A DNA stretch of 64,000 nt. Source: JAHCHG01 sp041394845. GTDB taxonomy: Bacteria; Acidobacteriota; Blastocatellia; Pyrinomonadales; Pyrinomonadaceae. Shown here piece by piece: positions 7,456 through 15,418 of the stretch. The stretch lies in NCBI GenBank assembly GCA_041394845.1, contig JAWKHL010000005.1:248001-312000 (forward strand), read 5' to 3'. A program made the translations under genes and the position numbers. Each line of letters opens with the position of its first letter. The first letter of the stretch is position 1. The notes under the pieces are model-generated. The model was not told the DNA's origin. It ran no database searches and saw only the letters and a program-made list of their open reading frames with translations.

Positions 7456-9542
7456 TGGAAAACGAGCAATTGACAGGTTCAGGGATCGTTCCCCGAAGAA
7501 GGATCTGGAGAAAGAAGGCGCGCCTTTTGATACCCAAAACTCCGGATTTTACCGTTGCCCTGGCCGGAAATCCCAATGCCGGGAAGACGACCCTGTTCAA
7601 TGCTCTGACCGGATTGCGGCAAAAAGTCGCCAATTACCCCGGCGTGACGGTTGAGCGGAAGGAGGGTTACCTTCGTTTTGCCGGAAGCGATAAATTGGCT
7701 CGTTTGGTCGATTTGCCGGGGCTTTACAGCCTCGATGCAACATCCCTGGATGAACAGATCGCCCGCGACGTTCTGACCGGAAAGGTCGGCGATCTGACCC
7801 GACCTGATGTGATAATCGCGGTCGTTGATGCGACCAATCTGGAAAGAAACCTGTATCTGGTCACGCAATTGATCGAATTTAAGATTCCGGTCGTCATCGC
7901 CCTGACGATGGTTGACATGGCCGAAAAACAGGCTCTTGATATCGACGTCGAGAAGCTGTCGGAAATGCTCCGGATTCCGGTTGTCCGGGTAACGGCCGTT
8001 CAGGGGATCGGAATCGAGGAACTGGCGCGGAAGACCCTGAAAACGGCGGAAAAAAAATCCATCGTCCATCCCGTGTGGCTTTTAAACGGGGAACCCCAAG
8101 GGGAAACCGTCGAAGACGATGCCATTCACCTGAGCCTGACCGATAATCCCGCGGTCAACAAGCAGATCTTTGCCCGCTACAATTACATTTCCGAAGTTTA
8201 CCAGGAGGCGGTCAAACCGAGGGAAACTCCGGAGAGAAGCCTTTCGGAGAAGATCGACGGCGTGTTAACCCACAAATTTTTCGGACTGTTCATTTTAATC
8301 GGGATTCTTTTGCTGGTCTTTCAAACCATTTTTTCCTGGGCCAATCTGCCGATGGATCTTCTCGATCAGGGTTTTGGGGCGTTGGGGGAATTGGTCCGGT
8401 CTAATATTCCGCCGGGAATTCTGACCGATCTGCTGGTTGACGGCGTTATCGCCGGGGTCGGCGGGGTTCTGGTTTTTCTTCCTCAGATCCTGCTGCTGTT
8501 TCTTTTTCTTTCGATTCTGGAAGACACGGGTTATATGGCCCGGGCGGCTTTTTTGCTGGATCGGCTGATGCGCGGGGTCGGACTTCACGGCAAGGCTTTT
8601 CTTCCTTTGTTGTCGAGTTTCGCCTGCGCCATTCCGGGAATTATGGCGACGCGGACCATCGAAAACCCGAAAGATCGACTGGCAACCATAATGATCGCGC
8701 CGTTTATGAGCTGTTCGGCCCGGCTTCCGGTTTACACTTTGATGATCGCCGCGTTTTTTTCCGGGCAATATCTGTTCGGATTTTTATCTTTGGGGGCGGT
8801 CCTGATCCTGGCGATGTACACGCTCGGGATCCTGATGGCGATCGGTGTCGCCTGGGTTTTGAAACGGACGGTGCTCAAATCGCCGCCCCCGCCTTTCGTC
8901 ATGGAATTGCCGCCCTACCGGCTTCCGAATCTCAAAACCGTTTTTCTCAATATGTTCACCCGCGCCTGGATGTTTATCAAACGGGCCGGAACGGTAATTT
9001 TGGCGATCTCCATCATTTTATGGGCACTGGCCTATTTTCCCCGGCAGGAAACGGCTTCGGCCGAAGTTCCGGTTGCCCAACAAAACGAAAGCGGTCAATT
9101 GGCGGGGGAGAGCGAACAACTGAAAAACAGTTACGCCGGGCGTCTCGGGCATCTGATCGAACCGGCCATTGAGCCTCTCGGCTTCGACTGGAAGATCGGC
9201 GTTGCGCTGATCGCTTCGTTCGCCGCCCGGGAGGTTCTGGTTTCGACCCTGAGCATCATCTACAACGTCGAAAAGGACGCCGCCGAGGACTCTCCGTCGT
9301 TGATCAATGCCGTCCGCAATGCCAAAAGAGATGACGGAACAAAGGCCTGGACGCCCTTGACGGCCCTGACGTTGATGGTTTTTTTCGTTTTGGCGATGCA
9401 GTGTATGTCGACCGTGGCCGTCGTCAGGCGCGAGACCAACTCCTGGTCGTGGACGCTTTTTATGGTCGGTTATATGACGGCTTTGGCTTATCTTGGTTCG
9501 CTAATAACCTATCAGGGCGGGAGGCTTCTTGGTTTCGGGTAG
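7455..9542 (+). CDS. feoB: Ferrous iron transporter B
   Basis: FeoB is an inner-membrane Fe(II) importer with an N-terminal GTPase. From the ATG at 7455 it is 695 residues. Seen: the P-loop GNPNAGKT (residues 38-45), G3 DLPG, a helical spacer, then two gate regions with the conserved GYMARAAF, SSFACAIPGI and PFMSCSARLPVY motifs, and C-terminal membrane segments. Oddity: the G4 position normally NxxD reads TMVD within ALTMVDMA. It is coupled to feoA upstream and followed after 30 bases by a Cys-rich mini-protein. An open frame that extends upstream to 7164 overlaps feoA out of frame and is not the start. Confidence 0.97.
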   Translation: MENEQLTGSGIVPRRRIWRKKARLLIPKTPDFTVALAGNPNAGKTTLFNALTGLRQKVANYPGVTVERKEGYLRFAGSDKLARLVDLPGLYSLDATSLDEQIARDVLTGKVGDLTRPDVIIAVVDATNLERNLYLVTQLIEFKIPVVIALTMVDMAEKQALDIDVEKLSEMLRIPVVRVTAVQGIGIEELARKTLKTAEKKSIVHPVWLLNGEPQGETVEDDAIHLSLTDNPAVNKQIFARYNYISEVYQEAVKPRETPERSLSEKIDGVLTHKFFGLFILIGILLLVFQTIFSWANLPMDLLDQGFGALGELVRSNIPPGILTDLLVDGVIAGVGGVLVFLPQILLLFLFLSILEDTGYMARAAFLLDRLMRGVGLHGKAFLPLLSSFACAIPGIMATRTIENPKDRLATIMIAPFMSCSARLPVYTLMIAAFFSGQYLFGFLSLGAVLILAMYTLGILMAIGVAWVLKRTVLKSPPPPFVMELPPYRLPNLKTVFLNMFTRAWMFIKRAGTVILAISIILWALAYFPRQETASAEVPVAQQNESGQLAGESEQLKNSYAGRLGHLIEPAIEPLGFDWKIGVALIASFAAREVLVSTLSIIYNVEKDAAEDSPSLINAVRNAKRDDGTKAWTPLTALTLMVFFVLAMQCMSTVAVVRRETNSWSWTLFMVGYMTALAYLGSLITYQGGRLLGFG

Positions 9543-9572
9543 AACCGGAATTATCGGAGGGAATCACCCATT

Positions 9573-9746
9573 ATGAACATCGATATTCAAACCTTGATTG
9601 CCGGGTCGATAGTTTTCTTGGCGGCTCTTTATGCCGGATTTCTCCTGCATCGAAAGATCCGCAATCTCTCCCCGCGAAACTCCTCTTCCTGCCCAAATGA
9701 TTGCGGCTGTGAAGGGAAGGCAAAAAAAAAACTGTCGATCAAATAA
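9573..9746 (+). CDS. FeoB-associated Cys-rich membrane protein
   Basis: This 57-residue gene has a clear GGAGGG ribosome site and an ATG at 9573. One N-terminal membrane helix (residues about 6-24, IAGSIVFLAALYAGFLL) is followed by a basic stretch, a CPNDCGC cysteine cluster (residues about 40-46) and a Lys-rich tail. Small proteins with one helix and a C-x3-C-G-C-type tail downstream of feoB form the FeoB-associated Cys-rich family (PF12669-like), possibly standing in for FeoC. The position 30 bases after feoB supports membership in the feo operon. Function in iron transfer is inferred. Confidence 0.8.
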   Translation: MNIDIQTLIAGSIVFLAALYAGFLLHRKIRNLSPRNSSSCPNDCGCEGKAKKKLSIK

Positions 9747-9929
9747 ACAGTTGCCAAACTCTTTGTCTGCCCCCGGTCGGTTTTTTTCGCAACAATTAAC
9801 AGGCGACATTATTCTTTGTCCATCCTCCGGTCCGGTTTCCCCGGTCTTCAATCTTGACGACGGGCTCGGTTTTGCAATAATTTAGTTCAATCATTATTCA
9901 TTCGTAATCAAAGCGCGAAAATTTATTTT

Positions 9930-10784
9930 ATGACCGAAAGAAAACACCGCGAGGTGATCGGCGGACATCTGTTGGTGATCGGCGGTGCGGAAGATAAATA
10001 CAACGAAAGACGTATCTTGAAAAAATTCATTTCACTGGCCGGAGGCGATTCCGCAGAGGTTTTGATTGTTCCGGTCGCCTCGGATTTTCCGGAGTTTGCG
10101 GCCGATGTCTATACGCAGGCGTTTCGTCACCTCGGCATCGCCAATCCGAGGGTCCTGAGGGCGACGTCGCGGCAGGATGTTTTTCAGGCCGACGCCGATG
10201 AACTTTTGGACGGGGTTACGGGAATTTTTATCACCGGGGGCGATCAGATGCGGTTGCTCTCGGTTTTGGGCGGAACGGAATTTTCTCAGAAAATGCGAAA
10301 ACTGGCGCGGGAAACCGATCTGGTCATCGCCGGAACGAGCGCGGGAGCGGCCGGGATGAGCGCTTCGATGATAGTCCGGGGCGAATCGACCCCGCATCCG
10401 CACAGGAATTCCGTTCGATTGTCGCCCGGACTCGGCTTTTTGAAAAACATCATCATCGATCAGCATTTTACCGAACGCGGGAGGATGAGCCGTCTGATCA
10501 CGGCGGTTTCTTACAATCCCTATAATCTGGGAATCGGGATCGATGAAAACACCGCCATCATTCTCGATCGGGAGGGCGTTCTGGAGGTCATCGGCGAGGG
10601 AACGGTAACGATCGTTGACGGGTCGGAAATCTCTTACAACGAGATTGCCGAGGTCGATGATTTCAAACCCTTCGGCGTCGTCGGAGTCAAGATCCACATC
10701 CTGAGCGACGGGCTGGTTTACGATTATTTCGCCCGCCATCCGCTTCAGCCTCCGAAAGAGTTTTTGTTGCCGGATTTGGAATGA
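9930..10784 (+). CDS. cphB: Cyanophycinase
   Basis: This peptidase S51 family enzyme cleaves cyanophycin (multi-L-arginyl-poly-L-aspartate) to beta-Asp-Arg dipeptides. The protein is 284 residues. The nucleophile elbow is GTSAGA with Ser137. A downstream His179 (IIDQHF) and Glu206 (GIDENTA) lie where the family's catalytic residues occur (Ser-His-Glu by alignment from memory). There is no signal peptide, so it is the intracellular form. Its TGA overlaps a possible ATG (ATGA) and the synthetase start lies 8 bases further, so synthesis and breakdown genes are co-transcribed. Confidence 0.95.
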   Translation: MTERKHREVIGGHLLVIGGAEDKYNERRILKKFISLAGGDSAEVLIVPVASDFPEFAADVYTQAFRHLGIANPRVLRATSRQDVFQADADELLDGVTGIFITGGDQMRLLSVLGGTEFSQKMRKLARETDLVIAGTSAGAAGMSASMIVRGESTPHPHRNSVRLSPGLGFLKNIIIDQHFTERGRMSRLITAVSYNPYNLGIGIDENTAIILDREGVLEVIGEGTVTIVDGSEISYNEIAEVDDFKPFGVVGVKIHILSDGLVYDYFARHPLQPPKEFLLPDLE

Positions 10785-10792
10785 GGAAAAAT

Positions 10793-13441
10793 ATGAAAAT
10801 ACTGGAAATAAGGACGTTGCGCGGACCGAATTACTGGAGCGGTTACTGGAAAAAGCTGATCATCATGCGGCTCGACATCGAGGATTACGAACAGAAGCCG
10901 ACCAACAAGATCAGGGGCTTTTACGGGCGGATGAAAAAGATCCTGCCGAGCCTCCAAACGCACGGTTGCAGTTACGGCGAGGACGGGGGGTTTCTAAAGC
11001 GGGTCAAAGAGGGCACCTGGGCCGGACACGTCATCGAACATTTCGCGCTTGAACTGCAAACCCTGGCCGGAATGGACGTCGGTTACGGGCGAACCAGAGA
11101 GACGAGCGAATCGGGAATCTACAACGTCGTTTTCGCTTATATGGAGGAAGAGGTCGGCAGATTTGCGGCACGGGCCGGGGTCAGGCTCTTTCTCGATCTG
11201 GCCGAAGGCCGCGAGATCGGCGAGATCGAGGCGGATCTGGTCAAGGACGTTCAGGAGATGCGCGAGATCCGCGAAGAGGTCCGCTTCGGGCCGAGCACCG
11301 GTTCGATCGTCGAAGAAGCGGAAAAACGCGACATTCCTTTTATTCGTTTGAACGAATACTCGCTGGTTCAACTCGGTTACGGGGTCAATCAGCAGAGGAT
11401 TCAGGCGACGACCACCGACAAAACCAAGATGATCGCCGTCGATATCGCCTGCGACAAGGACGCCACCAAAGAACTTTTGGGCGACATGGGCGTTCCGGTT
11501 CCGAAAGGCTACCGGATCCGCGACGAAGAGGATCTGGAGGATGCGATTGAAAGGGTGGGTTTTCCGGCCGTTATCAAACCGCTCGACGGCAATCACGGCC
11601 GGGGCGCGACCATCGGAATCGAAACCATCGAAGAGGCCCGGACCGCCTTTGAAAAGGCCAAAGAGCATTCGCGCTGGGTGATTGTGGAGAAATCGCTCGC
11701 CGGGGCGGATTTTCGCGCGCTGGTCGTCAACGACAAATTGATCGCCGTCGCCGAGCGGACGCCGGCTCACGTCAAAGGGGACGGAAAAAGCACGATCCGC
11801 CAGTTGATCGAGAGGACAAATGCCGACCCGCGCCGCGGATACGGGCACGAAAAAGTTTTAACGCAGATCGAGGTCGACGGCCAGACCGAACGCCTGCTGG
11901 CGGCCAAAAATTACACGCTCGAAACCGTTCCGCCGAAAGACGAGATCATTTATCTGAAGACGACCGCCAACATCTCGACCGGCGGAACGGCGATCGACCG
12001 GACGGACGAGGTTCACCCGGAAAACGTCTTTTTGTTCGAACGGATCGCCCAGATCATCGGGCTCGACATCGCCGGGATCGATGTCGTCGCGCCGAACGTT
12101 TCCGAGCCTTTGACCGAGAACGGCGGCGGGATCATAGAGGTCAACGCCGCTCCCGGTTTCCGAATGCATCTGGCTCCGTCGGAGGGGATCGGCCGGAACG
12201 TCGCCGAACACGTCGTCGATATGCTCTTTCCGCCGGGGACTCCGGCCCGGATTCCGATCTTCGCCATCACCGGTACGAACGGGAAAACGACGACCACCAG
12301 ATTGATCGCTCACATCCTGCGGGGGACCGGAAAGACGGTCGGTTTTACCACCACCGACGGAACCTACATTCAAAACAACAAGATCGTATCAGGTGATAAC
12401 ACCGGGCCGGTCTCGGCCCAACTTGTTTTGAAGGACCCGACCGTCGATGTCGCCGTTTTGGAGACGGCGCGGGGCGGGATCATTCGTTCCGGTCTGGGGT
12501 TCGATTACTGCGACATCGGCATCGTTACGAACGTCGCGGCCGATCACCTTGGTTTGAAGGACATCAATACTTTGGAAGATCTGGCCCGGGTCAAATCGGT
12601 CGTTCCCCGGAGCGTTTCCCCGAAGGGTTTCGCCATTCTCAACGCCGACGATGAGAACGTTTACGGGATGCGCGAACTGGTGGACGGAAACTGCGTCTAT
12701 TTTTCGATGGACGAAAACAATCCGCACATCCGGCGTCGGGCCCAGCGTAACAGCATCTCCTGCGTCTATGAAAACGGCCATATCACCATCTTAAAAGGCG
12801 AGTGGAAGGTGCGGGTCGAAAAGGTGATCAACATCCCTCTGACCTTCGGCGGCAAGGCGGAATTTATGATCCAAAACGTGCTGGCCGCCACCTTGGGATG
12901 TTTCGTCCACGGAGTTTCGCTGGAAGACATCCGCGTCGGACTGACGACCTTCACGCCTTCGACCGCGCAGACGCCCGGACGACTCAACGTCATCGAGGTC
13001 GGGGATTTCACCGTCCTGATGGATTTCGCCCACAACCCGGCCGGTTTTCTCGGGCTCAGGGAATTTATCAACAATTTGAATTACACCCGTTCCATCGGGG
13101 TTTTGAGCGGAGTCGGCGACCGGCGCGACGAGGATCTCAGGGAGATGGGCCGCCTTTCGGCCGAGACTTTTGACAAACTGATCCTCCGGCGCGGCGATTA
13201 TCTGCGCGGCCGGACCGAGGAGGAGGTTTTCGACCTGCTCAAACAGGGAATCAAGGAAAGCGGTCGGGAGATCGAGGTCGAAACCATCCTCGATTCAAAG
13301 GAAGCGATTTTCTCGGCTTTGAAAAACGCCCGCGCCGGGGAACTGGTCGTCATTCTGGCCGACACGGTCAGCAAGGACATCGAATATGTCGATCAATACC
13401 GCGATGACCTGGAACGGGCCAGAGCGGCCGGAGCGGGTTAG
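10793..13441 (+). CDS. cphA: Cyanophycin synthetase
   Basis: This enzyme polymerises Asp and Arg into cyanophycin using ATP. From the ATG at 10793 (GAGG 6 bases upstream) it is 882 residues and starts MKILEIRTLRGPNYWS, the usual CphA N-terminus. An ATG at 10781 overlaps the cphB stop and is a possible alternative. Domains: an N-terminal CphA-specific domain (1-160), an ATP-grasp domain (about 215-470; KPLDGNHGRGATIG, IEVNAAPGFRMH) that adds Asp, and a Mur-ligase-like domain (about 480-880; ITGTNGKTTTTR near 491-502) that adds Arg. All three expected modules are intact. Confidence 0.97.
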   Translation: MKILEIRTLRGPNYWSGYWKKLIIMRLDIEDYEQKPTNKIRGFYGRMKKILPSLQTHGCSYGEDGGFLKRVKEGTWAGHVIEHFALELQTLAGMDVGYGRTRETSESGIYNVVFAYMEEEVGRFAARAGVRLFLDLAEGREIGEIEADLVKDVQEMREIREEVRFGPSTGSIVEEAEKRDIPFIRLNEYSLVQLGYGVNQQRIQATTTDKTKMIAVDIACDKDATKELLGDMGVPVPKGYRIRDEEDLEDAIERVGFPAVIKPLDGNHGRGATIGIETIEEARTAFEKAKEHSRWVIVEKSLAGADFRALVVNDKLIAVAERTPAHVKGDGKSTIRQLIERTNADPRRGYGHEKVLTQIEVDGQTERLLAAKNYTLETVPPKDEIIYLKTTANISTGGTAIDRTDEVHPENVFLFERIAQIIGLDIAGIDVVAPNVSEPLTENGGGIIEVNAAPGFRMHLAPSEGIGRNVAEHVVDMLFPPGTPARIPIFAITGTNGKTTTTRLIAHILRGTGKTVGFTTTDGTYIQNNKIVSGDNTGPVSAQLVLKDPTVDVAVLETARGGIIRSGLGFDYCDIGIVTNVAADHLGLKDINTLEDLARVKSVVPRSVSPKGFAILNADDENVYGMRELVDGNCVYFSMDENNPHIRRRAQRNSISCVYENGHITILKGEWKVRVEKVINIPLTFGGKAEFMIQNVLAATLGCFVHGVSLEDIRVGLTTFTPSTAQTPGRLNVIEVGDFTVLMDFAHNPAGFLGLREFINNLNYTRSIGVLSGVGDRRDEDLREMGRLSAETFDKLILRRGDYLRGRTEEEVFDLLKQGIKESGREIEVETILDSKEAIFSALKNARAGELVVILADTVSKDIEYVDQYRDDLERARAAGAG

Positions 13442-13543
13442 GATGGTTTGAGCCTGAACGGAAGGGTTGCGCCGGCTTTTTTCAGGATTTATTGATCAAA
13501 CGTGGGGCCTGAAATTGGTTTTTTCCATTTGTAAATCCACAAG

Positions 13544-14524
13544 TTAGGACCGGTAAATTTCCACCGTCAAATCTTCTTCGCTGACAAATCCCCGGTACAT
13601 TCCCTCGGAATTGAAAGGAAGAGTAATATTTCCGAGCGCATCGACGGCTATGAGGCCGCCTTCGCCGCCGATCTCCGACAGTTGTTCGATGGCTTCGGCG
13701 GCCGCTTTCTCCAGACTTAAACCCTTGTATTTCATCCGGGCCGAAACGTCGTAGGCGGTTACCCCTTTGATAAAAAATTCGCCGTGACCGGTGCAGGAAA
13801 CCGCGCAGGTTCGGTTGTCGGCGTAGGTTCCGGCCCCGATGATCGGGGTGTCGCCGACGCGGCCGAATTTTTTGTTGGTCATCCCGCCGGTCGAGGTGGC
13901 GGCGGCCAGGTTGCCGCGGCGGTCGCAGGCGACCGCGCCGACGGTTCCGATTTTGGATTTTAGATTTTGGATTTCGGATTTCGGATTTGTTTGTTTTTGC
14001 AATTCCTCTTTTTGGTTTTTGCCGGCGTGGTCGAGTTGGGTTTTTCCGGCGGCGCGGGCGCTGAGGAGTTGTCGGTGGCGGAAATCGGTGAAGAAATATT
14101 CGTCCGGGGCGAATTCGACTCCGAGTTCGCGGGCCAGTTCGACGGCTCCGCCGCCCGCCAAAAGAATGTGTTCGGTCCGTTCCATCACAAGGCGGGCGAG
14201 TTTGACCGGGTTTTTGACGTTCCTGATGAAAGCGACGGCTCCGGCTTCGAGCGTCGCGCCGTTCATAATGGCGGCGTCCATCTCGTTTTTTTCGGCGTTG
14301 GTAAAAACCGAACCGCGACCGGCGTTAAACAGGGGGAAATCTTCCAAGGTTACGACCGCCGCCTCGACCGCATCGAGCGAACTTCCGTTTTTGTTCAAAA
14401 TTTCCCAGCCCGTTTTGAGCGCATACGACAGAGCGTTTCGATATTGAGTTTCGAGTTCGGCGGACATCTCCGAGGGGCGGATCGTTCCCGCGCCGCCATG
14501 AATGGCCAAGGCTATTTTGTTCAT
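13544..14524 (-). CDS. iaaA: Isoaspartyl peptidase / plant-type L-asparaginase with repeat-derived linker insertion
   Basis: This N-terminal-nucleophile hydrolase splits beta-aspartyl dipeptides, including the beta-Asp-Arg released by cyanophycinase. From the ATG at 14524 it is 326 residues; an ATG at 14539 is an alternative. Seen: KIALAIHGGAGTI at the start, GSVFTNAEKNEMDAAIM, the self-cleavage site G-T-V-G-A-V-A with Thr194 as nucleophile, then TSTGGMTNKKFGRVGDTPIIGAGTYAD. Directly before Thr194, residues about 178-192 (TNPKSEIQNLKSKI) are encoded by a TTTGGAT/TTTCGGA-type DNA repeat. The gene is convergent to cphB-cphA and completes cyanophycin use to free Asp and Arg. Confidence 0.93.
   Translation of the reverse strand: MNKIALAIHGGAGTIRPSEMSAELETQYRNALSYALKTGWEILNKNGSSLDAVEAAVVTLEDFPLFNAGRGSVFTNAEKNEMDAAIMNGATLEAGAVAFIRNVKNPVKLARLVMERTEHILLAGGGAVELARELGVEFAPDEYFFTDFRHRQLLSARAAGKTQLDHAGKNQKEELQKQTNPKSEIQNLKSKIGTVGAVACDRRGNLAAATSTGGMTNKKFGRVGDTPIIGAGTYADNRTCAVSCTGHGEFFIKGVTAYDVSARMKYKGLSLEKAAAEAIEQLSEIGGEGGLIAVDALGNITLPFNSEGMYRGFVSEEDLTVEIYRS
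13945..13995. repeat. Heptad-like short tandem repeat inside iaaA
   Basis: On the plus strand, TTTTGGATTT, TAGATTTTGGATTT and CGGATTT units follow each other in roughly 7-base steps. On the coding strand they stay in frame and encode a Pro/Lys/Ser/Ile/Asn-rich segment in the alpha/beta linker of the isoaspartyl peptidase. Similar short repeats occur in the intergenic gap near 2.55 kb. Confidence 0.7.
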
Positions 14525-14539
14525 GTTTTCATTTATCAT

Positions 14540-14723
14540 TTAACAGTTATCATCTATCAACTTCCCGAGTGCGACGGGATTACAAAATAGGGCCGGATAA
14601 CCGATAAATGATAAGTAATCGGACAACAACAATCTAACCTAAAACAATTGGTTAAATTGTTGAAAATAGAACGATGGTTCTTACAATTAACCATTTACGA
14701 TTAACCACTTAACTGTTAAATGG
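14540..14723. other. AT-rich intergenic gap with short repeats
   Basis: The gap separates two minus-strand genes. It contains repeated TTAACCATTTA / GATTAACCA / TTAAATGGT-type words and AACAATTGGTTAAATTGTT. No gene or clear promoter is seen. Confidence 0.4.
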
Positions 14724-15380
14724 TCACGGTTTGATTGCCCGGAAAAGCCGGATCGTGCCGATCACAGTCTTGAAATAACCGGTTCTTTCCACCTCGGGAA
14801 AACCGTTCTGTTCCATCAAAAGCCCGAGCCTTCCGCGCAGATTGTCCTCGGTGGTGTCCGGGCCGTCGATCGCCCGGACGACTTTGGATAAGATAAACTG
14901 TCTTTTGTTGCGCGGCAAGCCGTAATCGGCCAGATGAAACTCGCCGCCCGGTTTGAGGACGCGCCGGATCTCGTGCAGGGTTTCGATCTTCTTATCCAAG
15001 GTCAGATGGTGAAAAGCCAGCGTTGAAAAGACCCGGTCAAAGTTGTTTTCCGGGAACGGAAGGGCATCGGAAAAGCCGCGACGGAACTGGATGTCGGTTG
15101 AATGATTGGCGGCTTTTTCCCGGGCCATCCGGAGGATCTCCCGGTCGGCGTCAAAACCGGTCACCAGAGTCTCGGGAAAGTTCTTCTTGATGGCGACCGA
15201 AAGGGTTCCCGTCCCGCAGGCCAGATCGAGGATCGTTTGCCCGTTTTTGAGCCGTGCCTGTTTGAGAAGGGCGCGTTTAAAGGTGAATTCTCTGGTCGTC
15301 ATCCGGACGACCGGGTCGTAGAACCGCGTCAAAAATTGAAACCGCAAGGCGGGAAGATAATTTTTACCGTAACTTTCCAT
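14724..15380 (-). CDS. Class I SAM-dependent methyltransferase
   Basis: The protein is 218 residues from the ATG at 15380; the TTG two codons earlier is unlikely. Motif I is ILDLACGTGTLSV (SAM binding), post-I GFDAD, motif IV FDRVFSTLAFHHL, and motif V VLKPGGEFHLADYG, all typical of UbiE/Methyltransf_11 proteins. The substrate cannot be told from sequence. It lies 38 bases downstream of the metal ATPase on the same strand, so co-transcription is plausible. No membrane segment is present. Confidence 0.85.
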   Translation of the reverse strand: MESYGKNYLPALRFQFLTRFYDPVVRMTTREFTFKRALLKQARLKNGQTILDLACGTGTLSVAIKKNFPETLVTGFDADREILRMAREKAANHSTDIQFRRGFSDALPFPENNFDRVFSTLAFHHLTLDKKIETLHEIRRVLKPGGEFHLADYGLPRNKRQFILSKVVRAIDGPDTTEDNLRGRLGLLMEQNGFPEVERTGYFKTVIGTIRLFRAIKP

Positions 15381-15418
15381 TGCCAACTTCGTGAGAAATC
15401 ATCAGTTGAAACGCGTTC

